Notes under the pieces: generated by a model | Database searches by the model: none | The model's input: the letters and a program-made list of their open reading frames with translations, nothing else | What the model was told of the DNA's origin: nothing | Part shown: one piece after another, positions 1 through 5,865 of the stretch | How positions within the stretch are numbered: position 1 is the first letter of the stretch | Layout: the number at the start of each line of letters is the position of its first letter | DNA from: Candidatus Omnitrophota bacterium | Lineage (GTDB): Bacteria > Omnitrophota > Gorgyraeia > B26-G9 | Assembly: GCA_003645745.1 (NCBI GenBank) | Contig: QNCH01000109.1 | Span: 1-5,865, forward strand | Length of the DNA: 5,865 nucleotides | Direction: 5' to 3' | Program-made: the position numbers and the translations under genes

Positions 1-16
1 CAAACTTTATATCCAT
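1..16 (-). CDS. Possible 5' end of the next gene, cut by the window edge
   Basis: An ATG at 16-14 on the minus strand opens a frame (M-D-I-K-F) that stays open to the window edge, 37 bp beyond the hldD stop. No convincing Shine-Dalgarno sequence precedes it; the leader is AT-rich, as it also is for two other genes here. Five codons cannot identify a product, and the ATG lies in a short palindrome, so it may be chance. It is listed only because a continuing operon is plausible. Confidence 0.18.
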
Positions 17-25
17 AATTTATGG
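13..25. repeat. Small palindrome CCATAATTTATGG downstream of hldD
   Basis: The 6-base arms CCATAA and TTATGG flank a single central T. It lies 28 bp past the hldD stop. It could form a weak AT-rich hairpin, but no clear T-run follows on the minus strand within the window, so it is not a convincing intrinsic terminator. Chance is likely in such AT-rich DNA. Confidence 0.2.
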
Positions 26-53
26 CTTTTTAAAATTTTAATAAGGTAAGGAA

Positions 54-1013
54 TTATAAATATTCATGTTTTTCCAAATAATGCAAATAATCTTTTACTG
101 CAATTTCAAAAGGCTGAAACTCAATATTGCATCCCACTGCCCTTAATTTATCAATCTTTGCCTCAGTAAAATACTGATACTTTGACTTTAAATAATCTGG
201 CATTTCTATGTATTCAATTTGCGGTGTTTTGCCTATTGCCGCAAACATTGCCAAAGCCAATTCATTCCAGGTATGCGCGCGGCCTGTACCTAAATTAAAT
301 ATGCCGGTTTTATCCTGATGCTGAAAAAAATAGTCCATTATATCTACAACATCTTTAATATAAACAAAATCCCTTTTCTGCTCTCCATGGTTATATTGCG
401 GATTATAGGACTTAAATAATTTTATACATCCGGATTTAAGCTCAGCAAATTTTTTACAAATAACACTCATCATTTCTGCTTTATGATACTCATTAGGGCC
501 GAATACATTAAAAAATTTAAAGCCAGTAACTTGATCAATATAGCCATTATTTAGTATCCAGAGGTCAAAAAGAGACTTAGAATATCCATACATATTCAAT
601 GGTTTTAAACGATACATATTCTCAACATTGTCGTTATAACCGAATTCGCCGCTGCCATATGTAGCTGCAGATGATGCATATAAAAAACGCGCTTTATGCT
701 TAAATGCCCATAATGCTATTTTTTTTGAATATTGATAATTATTCTCAATAAAATAATCAGCATCAGCAAAAGTTGTAGAACTGCACGCGCCAATATGGAT
801 AACACACTCAAGGTTAGTAAATTTATCCTGATCAATTAATTCCAAAAATTTATCCTTTTGAATATAATCAGAAAAACGCTTGCCGCATAAATTGCGCCAT
901 TTTTCACTTTTCCCCAAATGATCCACAACAATCACATCATCTATACCCTGCTGGTTTAACTTCCATAAAAAACAACTTCCAATAAATCCGGCTCCGCCAG
1001 TTAAAATAATCAT
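54..1013 (-). CDS. hldD: ADP-L-glycero-D-manno-heptose 6-epimerase (HldD)
   Basis: This 319-aa protein is a short-chain dehydrogenase/reductase-type epimerase. In this family it converts ADP-D-glycero-D-manno-heptose to the L-glycero form in the cytoplasm, the last step in making the activated heptose for the lipopolysaccharide inner core. The N-terminal Rossmann motif TGGAGFIG is at residues 5-12, with the nucleotide-contact Asp31 at the end of beta-2. The family signature GACSSTT is at 75-81, SSAAT at 114-118, the catalytic YxxxK at Tyr142/Lys146 (MYGYSK), and NVFGPNEYHK at 169-178. That last motif ends in Lys178, the position of the second catalytic base in E. coli HldD. RDFVYIKDV (214-222) and NLGTGRA (240-246) follow. 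The length matches the family (E. coli about 310 aa). ATG at 1013 is supported by a good ribosome binding site 7 bp upstream. The gene is third in a likely operon, 9 bp after metH. No sign of damage. The family assignment is firm. Confidence 0.95.
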   Translation of the reverse strand: MIILTGGAGFIGSCFLWKLNQQGIDDVIVVDHLGKSEKWRNLCGKRFSDYIQKDKFLELIDQDKFTNLECVIHIGACSSTTFADADYFIENNYQYSKKIALWAFKHKARFLYASSAATYGSGEFGYNDNVENMYRLKPLNMYGYSKSLFDLWILNNGYIDQVTGFKFFNVFGPNEYHKAEMMSVICKKFAELKSGCIKLFKSYNPQYNHGEQKRDFVYIKDVVDIMDYFFQHQDKTGIFNLGTGRAHTWNELALAMFAAIGKTPQIEYIEMPDYLKSKYQYFTEAKIDKLRAVGCNIEFQPFEIAVKDYLHYLEKHEYL

Positions 1014-1020
1014 TTTTTTG

Positions 1021-1028
1021 TCCTACCT
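1021..1028 (-). promoter_or_regulatory. Ribosome binding site of hldD, overlapping the metH stop codon
   Basis: On the minus strand AGGTAGGA ends 7 bases before the hldD ATG. It is the only clear Shine-Dalgarno sequence in the window and it fixes the hldD start. The metH stop codon TAG (1025-1023) lies inside it, so a ribosome finishing metH sits on the hldD initiation site, which points to translational coupling. Confidence 0.75.
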
Positions 1029-3410
1029 CTCCAGAGTTTTGGCCATACGCACAGCGCCCACACCATCACAAGCATATTCAGCGCCGATAGAATGCGCGTA
1101 TTCTTTTGTTACCACTGCTCCGCCAACAATAAAACGGCAATTCAGCCCTTCTTTTTTTGCTAATTCAATTACTTCTTTCATATTTACCATTGTAGTGGTC
1201 ATTAAAGCTGAAAGTCCAACGATAGCTGATTTATGCTGTTTTATTTCCGCGATAATTTTTTCAGCTGAAACATCTTTGCCTAAATCAATGACAGAAAAAC
1301 CATAATTATCAAGCATTAAGCCAACAATATTTTTGCCAATATCATGAATATCCCCTTTTACAGTCGCAAGAATAACTACTGTCTTTTTCTGCTTTAGATG
1401 TCCGGATTTTTTAATTTGAGGCTCAAGAAAGGAAAAACCTATTTTCATTGCTTCAGCGCTGGCAATTAATTGCGGTAAAAAATATTGTTTTTGATCAAAT
1501 AAATCACCTACTTTTTCAATTGCCGGAATCATTATTTTTTGCACAATGCTATCCGCGGACAAGCCTGAGCCCAAACCATGTTTGATCAAGCTCTGAATGT
1601 CTTCCCTGTTTCCCTGCAATACAGCATTAAAAATTTGAGCGTCAATACTCAAATCTTTTTGTTCCTTAACTGGCTCAGAAAAATTTTCATTAAAATAAGA
1701 AATAAAAGCAGCAGCATCTTTATCTTTTAAAAGTAAAACGTCAGCTGCACGCTTAAAATACATAATTTCTTTTTTCAATGGATTAGCAATTACCATAGTT
1801 AAACCATTTGCCTGCGCCATTGCAAGAAAAGCCGCATTCATCCATACACGCTCAGGCAAGCCAAAAGAAATATTAGAAAGCCCGCAAATTGTCCCGACTC
1901 TAAACTCTTCAGAACACCATTTAATCGTTTTCAATGTCTCTATCCCTGCAAAAGCCAGAGAAGAAACCGTCATTATCAACCCGTCAACCACAAAGTCATC
2001 TTTAGTAAAGCCAAATTTTTTTGCTTTCTCAAATATTTTTAGAATCAATTCTTTACGCCCTAAAAATTTTTTTGGGATATTCCTGCCGTCTAAAGGCAGA
2101 GCTATAAACATTGCGCCATATTTAGCAGCGATTGAAAGGAGTTTTTCTAATTTATCTTTATCTGCTGAAATAGAATTAATTAATGCCCTGCCTGGATAGA
2201 TACGCAATCCTGCTTCCACTGCGTCAACATCTGTGCTGTCAATCACTAAGCCTAAATTACTCATCACAGAAAGAAGTTTAATCATTTCTTTAAGAGTATG
2301 TTTTTCATCTATGCCTGAAACACCAGCATTAACATCTAACAAATCAGCGCCGCTATTTTCCTGCTGATTTGCCAGAGAACGCACCAAAGACATCTTGCCT
2401 AAACGCAATTCCGCTTGTAATGTTTTTTTACCAGTAGGATTAATACATTCTCCTACAACCGTTAACTTCTCGCCTGAACCAATAAATTTATGCTTTCTGG
2501 CAGAACTTAAAGCACTGATTGATTTTTTTTCAGGTTGAGTTACCGTTAAAGCGCTAACCGCATTCTTTAACGCAACGATGTGATCAGGATTTGTACCGCA
2601 GCAGCCTCCAAGCATTACAGCGCCATTATTAACAAAGTCTCTGCCAAAAGCAGCAAATTTATCCGGCTGCATATCAAATACTGTTTTCCCAGATAATATT
2701 CTCGGCATTCCTGCATTAGGCTTAGCTACAAGAGGAACACAAGCATAAGGCTTCATTTTTGCAATCAATTTAAGCATTTGCTCAGGGCCGGTAGAACAAT
2801 TACAGCCAACCGCGTCAGCGCCTAAACTCTGTAAAGTAATCAATGCTGTTACAGGGTCTGTGCCGCTAAGAGTGCATTGATTTTTTTCATAAGTCATTGT
2901 AACCAAAGTAAATTTATCTGTAATTTCTTTTACCGCGATTAACGCTGCCCTTGCTTCCTGAATATCGAGCATTGTTTCAATTACAAAAAGGTCCACACCT
3001 GCTTTAAGCAAACTCAGTGCCTGCTCTTTAAAAATTTCTACCGCAGTTTCAAACTTAAGTTTACCAAACGGCTCAATAAACTCTCCTGTAGGCCCAATCC
3101 CACCGGCGATCAAAGTTGTTTTACCAACTGCATCTTTAGCCAAACGCACAAGCTGCTGATTTACATTTTGCACAGAATCAATTCCATATTGCTTAAGCTT
3201 AATCCTGTTTGCGCCAAAAGTAGGCGAATACACCAAATCTGCTCCGCTGCGTTGATAAGCGAAATGAATTGACTTTATTTTTTCAGGATTTTGTAAACAC
3301 CACATCTCGGGGCAAACGCCTTGAGGCATACCGAGTTTTTGCAATTCTGTGCCTGTAGCTCCGTCAAGAATTAACACTCGTTTTTTTAAAATGCTATTTA
3401 TTTTTTGCAT
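1023..3410 (-). CDS. metH: Cobalamin-dependent methionine synthase, short form lacking the activation domain
   Basis: This 795-aa cytoplasmic enzyme is expected to move a methyl group from 5-methyltetrahydrofolate via cobalamin to homocysteine. Residues 1-290 are the homocysteine domain: DGATGTELQ (16-24), zinc ligands Cys205 (GCNCSTGP) and Cys270/Cys271 (GGCCGT). Residues 310-560 are the pterin-binding barrel, with GECINPTGKK (320-329), LLDVNAG (357-363) and VIDSTD (389-394). Residues 590-670 are the cobalamin cap, ending FLPQLIASAEAM. Residues 675-795 are the B12-binding Rossmann domain, with DxHxxG at Asp687/His689/Gly692 (His689 the expected lower axial ligand), GLSAL (732-736) and GGA (763-765). 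The protein stops where E. coli MetH (about 1,227 aa) continues into its SAM-binding activation domain. That function is encoded just upstream (3415-4041), 4 bp away. The ATG at 3410 has no visible Shine-Dalgarno, so translation probably depends on the preceding gene. All modules look intact. Confidence 0.95.
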   Translation of the reverse strand: MQKINSILKKRVLILDGATGTELQKLGMPQGVCPEMWCLQNPEKIKSIHFAYQRSGADLVYSPTFGANRIKLKQYGIDSVQNVNQQLVRLAKDAVGKTTLIAGGIGPTGEFIEPFGKLKFETAVEIFKEQALSLLKAGVDLFVIETMLDIQEARAALIAVKEITDKFTLVTMTYEKNQCTLSGTDPVTALITLQSLGADAVGCNCSTGPEQMLKLIAKMKPYACVPLVAKPNAGMPRILSGKTVFDMQPDKFAAFGRDFVNNGAVMLGGCCGTNPDHIVALKNAVSALTVTQPEKKSISALSSARKHKFIGSGEKLTVVGECINPTGKKTLQAELRLGKMSLVRSLANQQENSGADLLDVNAGVSGIDEKHTLKEMIKLLSVMSNLGLVIDSTDVDAVEAGLRIYPGRALINSISADKDKLEKLLSIAAKYGAMFIALPLDGRNIPKKFLGRKELILKIFEKAKKFGFTKDDFVVDGLIMTVSSLAFAGIETLKTIKWCSEEFRVGTICGLSNISFGLPERVWMNAAFLAMAQANGLTMVIANPLKKEIMYFKRAADVLLLKDKDAAAFISYFNENFSEPVKEQKDLSIDAQIFNAVLQGNREDIQSLIKHGLGSGLSADSIVQKIMIPAIEKVGDLFDQKQYFLPQLIASAEAMKIGFSFLEPQIKKSGHLKQKKTVVILATVKGDIHDIGKNIVGLMLDNYGFSVIDLGKDVSAEKIIAEIKQHKSAIVGLSALMTTTMVNMKEVIELAKKEGLNCRFIVGGAVVTKEYAHSIGAEYACDGVGAVRMAKTLER

Positions 3411-3414
3411 AATT

Positions 3415-4041
3415 TTAAGCTAAAATTTGTTTTATCCCTGCTACAGCAGTAACTGATTTCTCAGGCACAAGCATATTACTTTGCGTTAAATCTATGCCCA
3501 ATTCCTTTAATCTTAAAACCTGCCAGATAATCCTCTGATTTTCTAAAGAAAAATCTCCATATCCCGCGGAAAAACGCGCGCTTGTAACACACCTGTTTTG
3601 CCTGCGCAATTGCCGGTTTATATACTGCATAATCCAGCCCAATCCAGCATCAGTAATTTCACTTGCCACAGCATCAAAAATAACTGCAGCATAAACATTT
3701 TCCCCTTTGGAATTATTCTCAATTGCTCTAACTATAGGCTTACCCGCAGTAACTGCCATAAAAATCACCTCAGAACACCCTTTAAGAAATTTAGCAAGAG
3801 AAGCACTTTTTAAAATAATATTTTCATCTAAAGCAATATCTGCTGAACCTATATTTTTAATCCCTATTCTTGCCTCTACACCCTGTAAATCAATTAAACT
3901 CATCGCCTGAGCAATATAAGACTTAATTTCATCTTTTTGCGCACGCGCGAGCTGAGTCTTTCCTTTAGCATACCCCAACCTTGCATATATTAACTGCTCT
4001 GAGACAACAACACTAATCTGAGAAAAAAAATTTACTTTCAC
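3415..4041 (-). CDS. Stand-alone methionine synthase reactivation (activation-domain) protein
   Basis: This 208-aa protein resembles the C-terminal activation domain of MetH. In E. coli that domain binds S-adenosylmethionine and supports reductive methylation of cobalamin that has been oxidised to the inactive cob(II)alamin state. The diagnostic RxxxGY SAM-binding motif is at Arg156-Gly160-Tyr161 (RFSAGYGDFSLENQ). The family's terminal pattern follows: ELGIDLTQSNMLVPEKSVTAVAGI (180-203). A helical FDAVASEITDAG segment lies at 122-133. No signal peptide or membrane segment is seen, so it should be cytoplasmic and act on the adjacent MetH, which lacks this domain. Thermotoga maritima has the same two-gene arrangement. 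The start is GTG at 4041; an in-frame TAA two codons upstream and the absence of nearby ATG or TTG codons make it the only reasonable choice. There is no proper Shine-Dalgarno; AAAGG at 4063-4059 is 17 bases away. It is first in the operon. Confidence 0.88.
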   Translation of the reverse strand: MKVNFFSQISVVVSEQLIYARLGYAKGKTQLARAQKDEIKSYIAQAMSLIDLQGVEARIGIKNIGSADIALDENIILKSASLAKFLKGCSEVIFMAVTAGKPIVRAIENNSKGENVYAAVIFDAVASEITDAGLGWIMQYINRQLRRQNRCVTSARFSAGYGDFSLENQRIIWQVLRLKELGIDLTQSNMLVPEKSVTAVAGIKQILA

Positions 4042-4078
4042 TATTTAAAATTTAAAAACCTTTATCATAATAATAATT

Positions 4079-4107
4079 ATTATAACTATTTTTAGACTAT
4101 TTAACAA
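4079..4107 (-). promoter_or_regulatory. Sigma70-type promoter of the methionine synthase operon
   Basis: On the minus strand TTGTTA (4107-4102) and a consensus TATAAT (4084-4079) are separated by exactly 17 bp. AT-rich DNA lies upstream of the -35 box. Transcription would start near 4072, leaving a leader of about 30 nt before the GTG at 4041, too short to hold a riboswitch. The local AT-richness makes a chance -10 box possible, but the paired boxes, the spacing and the position are all right. Confidence 0.6.
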
Positions 4108-4157
4108 TATTATTTAAGAAAATTGTGTAATCGGTGACTGAAGAGGGGATTCAGTTA

Positions 4158-4291
4158 TAGATTCCCGCTAAAAGCATTGCGGGAATGACAAAAATTTGGG
4201 GATGATAAATGGCAGAATAGACAATAGGATGCTGTCTTTCACTGTCATTCCCGCAATCTTTTAGCGGCCTGTCCTGCTTGCAGGGAATCTA
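4158..4291. repeat. REP-like pair built on GTCATTCCCGC, in inverted orientation
   Basis: ATTCCCGC (4161-4168) and GCGGGAAT (4179-4186) form one short hairpin, followed by GACA. The complement of this unit returns at 4243-4267 with one base missing, and its last arm, GGGAATCTA (4283-4291), is displaced by 15 extra bases (4268-4282). The core ATTCCC...GGGAAT resembles small dispersed palindromic repeats such as the dRS3 repeats of Neisseria. The 52-bp spacer (4191-4242) is unpaired and shows nothing recognisable. The unit probably occurs elsewhere in this genome, which the window cannot show. Confidence 0.6.
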
Positions 4292-4353
4292 GTTTAAAAA
4301 ATTTAATTATACTCAAATGATAAGTTTACGGTGTCCCCGCTTCAGTCAGAAGC

Positions 4354-4440
4354 TGTGAAATAATCACCGTTTTTCGCCCATTTCTCTTTATGTCTCGTCG
4401 GAGAAAAAACGCGAAAAAAATAATGGGGGATTATTTCACA
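4354..4440. repeat. Long imperfect hairpin forming the right half of the element
   Basis: Three stacked stems can form: 4354-4368 with 4426-4440 (14 of 15), 4370-4377 with 4411-4418 (8 of 8), and 4381-4386 with 4401-4406 (6 of 6), closed by a 14-base loop. An alternative inner hairpin is TCTC (4393-4396) with GAGA (4401-4404) around GTCG. On the minus strand this is the first structure downstream of the ATPase gene, but no T-run follows, so an intrinsic terminator is not supported. Confidence 0.55.
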
Positions 4441-4470
4441 CCTTCTCACCGATTACATAAAAACAACCCA

Positions 4471-5859
4471 TTATATTGCAGACAAAATGGCTTGATCTGC
4501 TTTTATATGTATCTGGCATTTGGATACAGGCGGAACTAACATTACAATCCCCATAAGGCCATCATCTCGCTCAAAATCCATCATTGACTTATTAAATGTT
4601 ATATGTTGACAAGCTGCGACAATTGCGGGAGTTAAAACTAAAGGTGATAAGTTACCTTCCCCCTGTTTTAGCAAAATTTCCTGCTTAACAAATTCATTGT
4701 TTTTTATGGGAATACACATTTGAAAATGCGTTCCTCTTTGTATAGAATCAACTTTATGCGTATCTGTTAAGTTAAATACTTTAGGTTTAAGGCCAAGATA
4801 CTGCAAAATAAAATAACCCTGATTGTTAGAAGTTTCTATTCTAATAAATCCTTTGTATTCTTTGACTATTTCTCTGCCTGTTTGATAAAGGGCATTCGCG
4901 TATGAAGCCAGCGTACTCCGCGCATATTCCTTCCTTGATTTACCTGCGCGCAACGCTTTTTCAAACAAAATATTTAATTTGTCTGACTCAATCCCTTGCC
5001 CATTATCAATAATTTCTACAACCAGATATTTCTGAGACAAAAAAGAATCAAAAAATGTTTTTATTCTAATTTTTAAAACGCAATCTTTAGGAAATTTTTT
5101 ACTTTTAGATAAACTTTGTACCGCGTTATCAAGGACACGGTCAATATTTGTGGTAAGCATATTGATTGTTTCAGGCTGAATTGCCTGCTTTTTCAGAAAA
5201 GGTTCTATTCTTTCTAAAATAACCTTATGTTTTTTAAAATGCCATCCTTCACTAATTTGATCTTGTGCCTGAATTAATTCTTCCTCTTGTATTGGAGAAT
5301 CGTATAATACTTCAATTTCTAATTGCTGTTTTTGCAATTTCTGTAATAACCCATTGTATTTAAATCTCTGAACCATCCCGCAAAAAAACTCATAAATTTC
5401 CATAGCACTAAAAGAAACAGCGCCAATTACAAAATATTCAACATCATCAGATAAAAGCTGTCCAGACTTATACCAATGGTATATTTTATACAAAACAAAT
5501 CCTACGGGGAAATAAATTTTAAAAAATTTAAAAGAAAAAGCTTGTTTAAAAAATTTAAACATTTTTAAAATAATATTTTTAAGACGCGAATCTACTATAT
5601 TTTGTTTAGAAAAATTTTCTTCTCCTGTAGTACTTTCTTCTTGTAAAAAATTAAATGAATTTTTCATAAAATCATGATTAATCTTAATTTCAGGGGATAA
5701 TGTTTTTACCAAAGTTGTATCGCGTTCATAAAAAAAAATTTCGCCTGACTGATACAACGCAAAATCAAAAAGCAGAAATACTTGCATTAAAATTAACGCA
5801 ATTATTTTTAACATTACGCGGCAATGCAGAAATCTAAGGATTCTTATATACTTTTGCAT
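4471..5859 (-). CDS. Membrane-anchored GHKL/histidine-kinase-like ATPase-domain protein, atypical
   Basis: This 462-aa protein has a basic N-terminus and a hydrophobic helix at about residues 16-36 that anchors it or acts as a signal peptide. Further hydrophobic stretches lie near 112-130 and 141-163; only one can be a true membrane span if the ATPase domain is cytoplasmic. A lysine/glutamine/glutamate-rich helical stretch (165-225) leads to a HATPase_c-like domain (about 230-386). Its N box is NIDRVLDNAVQSL (238-250, key Asn245), its G1 box is DNGQGI (285-290), and RGTHFQMCIPI (375-385) is the last strand. No H box (HExxxP) is visible where a kinase dimerisation helix should be. The lid, usually GxGxGL, reads ARSTLASYANALYQ (313-326), without its glycines. 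Residues 387-462 match nothing I recognise. ATG at 5859 is the farthest start inside the window; ATG at 5814 (residue 16) is an alternative, and neither shows a Shine-Dalgarno. The gene ends 13 bp from the repeat element. A true sensor kinase is unlikely; the role is unknown. Confidence 0.7.
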   Translation of the reverse strand: MQKYIRILRFLHCRVMLKIIALILMQVFLLFDFALYQSGEIFFYERDTTLVKTLSPEIKINHDFMKNSFNFLQEESTTGEENFSKQNIVDSRLKNIILKMFKFFKQAFSFKFFKIYFPVGFVLYKIYHWYKSGQLLSDDVEYFVIGAVSFSAMEIYEFFCGMVQRFKYNGLLQKLQKQQLEIEVLYDSPIQEEELIQAQDQISEGWHFKKHKVILERIEPFLKKQAIQPETINMLTTNIDRVLDNAVQSLSKSKKFPKDCVLKIRIKTFFDSFLSQKYLVVEIIDNGQGIESDKLNILFEKALRAGKSRKEYARSTLASYANALYQTGREIVKEYKGFIRIETSNNQGYFILQYLGLKPKVFNLTDTHKVDSIQRGTHFQMCIPIKNNEFVKQEILLKQGEGNLSPLVLTPAIVAACQHITFNKSMMDFERDDGLMGIVMLVPPVSKCQIHIKADQAILSAI

Positions 5860-5865
5860 TTAAAA

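Larger units (their letters stand above)
4126..4457. mobile_element. 332-bp nested inverted-repeat element (MITE/REP-like, non-coding)
   Basis: The element begins and ends with a perfect 12-bp inverted repeat, TGTAATCGGTGA (4126-4137) and its complement (4446-4457). Inside, 4135-4149 is complementary to 4334-4348 at 14 of 15 positions, 4158-4190 pairs with 4243-4291, and 4354-4368 pairs with 4426-4440 at 14 of 15. These stems are compatible as a three-way branched fold; only TGA at 4135-4137 is shared by two stems. No ORF longer than about 20 codons is present, so it is not an autonomous transposon. No clean target-site duplication is seen, although a TA lies inside each terminus (4129-4130 and 4454-4455) and would suit a TA-duplicating element if the true ends are ATCGGTGA. 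It lies 13 bp from the stop of the ATPase gene and 18 bp from the -35 box of the operon promoter. Whether it is mobile is inference; the repeat structure is directly visible. Confidence 0.6.

Noticed and set aside
1013..1028. Frameshift or broken gene at the metH end
   Set aside because: The protein runs through its full B12 domain and stops where short MetH proteins normally end; the missing domain is found intact as a separate gene.
1018..1305. 95-codon plus-strand open frame
   Set aside because: It lies wholly antisense to the conserved B12-binding domain of metH and has no family resemblance; it is a shadow frame.
3598..3910. Two overlapping plus-strand open frames of 71 and 67 codons
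   Set aside because: Both are antisense to the reactivation-domain gene, whose conserved motifs explain the sequence.
4042..4130. Cobalamin or SAM riboswitch upstream of the methionine synthase operon
   Set aside because: No B12-box-like or S-box-like core is visible on the minus strand, and the leader from the predicted start site is only about 30 nt.
4202..4264. 20-codon plus-strand frame with a G-rich stretch before its ATG
   Set aside because: Most of its second half is the REP-like arm, so coding is unlikely; it is too short to support.
4354..4440. Intrinsic terminator for the ATPase gene
   Set aside because: The hairpin is long and AT-containing, and no T-run follows it on the minus strand; it is better explained as part of the repeat element.
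4126..4457. CRISPR array
   Set aside because: The repeats are inverted and nested, not regularly spaced direct repeats with unique spacers.

Overview
The window is AT-rich (clearly below 50% GC by eye) and reads as a bacterial chromosome segment. Every credible gene lies on the minus strand, so transcription runs from high to low coordinates. The organism is probably Gram-negative, because it carries an ADP-heptose epimerase for lipopolysaccharide core synthesis. It uses the short, split form of cobalamin-dependent methionine synthase, with the reactivation domain encoded as a separate protein, as known in Thermotoga and many anaerobes. Together with the AT-rich genes and a membrane-anchored GHKL-type ATPase, this fits an uncultured anaerobic lineage such as Omnitrophota. 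That placement is an inference and no marker gene is present to test it.

Layout in the direction of transcription: (1) 5859-4471, a membrane-anchored protein with a histidine-kinase-like ATPase fold, no visible phospho-acceptor His box and a degenerate ATP lid. (2) 4470-4042, a 429-bp intergenic region almost filled by a 332-bp nested inverted-repeat element (4126-4457), followed by a good sigma70-type promoter (4079-4107). (3) 4041-3415, a stand-alone methionine synthase reactivation domain starting at GTG. (4) 3410-1023, a 795-aa MetH with homocysteine, pterin, cap and B12 modules but no C-terminal activation domain. (5) 1013-54, hldD, whose ribosome binding site overlaps the metH stop codon. 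(6) 53-1, a short tail in which a further gene may begin.

Genes 3 to 5 are spaced by 4 and 9 bp and look like one operon expressed from the promoter at 4079-4107. The first two form one enzyme system: MetH transfers the methyl group of methyltetrahydrofolate to homocysteine through bound cobalamin, and the small protein is expected to carry out the SAM-dependent reductive repair of oxidised cobalamin that the fused C-terminal domain performs in E. coli. HldD belongs to an unrelated pathway (cell envelope) but appears translationally coupled to metH.

The most unusual part is the intergenic element. Its 12-bp perfect terminal inverted repeats, two further long stems and an internal pair of GTCATTCCCGC-type repeats can fold into a branched structure over the whole 332 bp. 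It looks like a MITE- or REP-class non-coding repeat, possibly composite, ending 18 bp short of the operon promoter.
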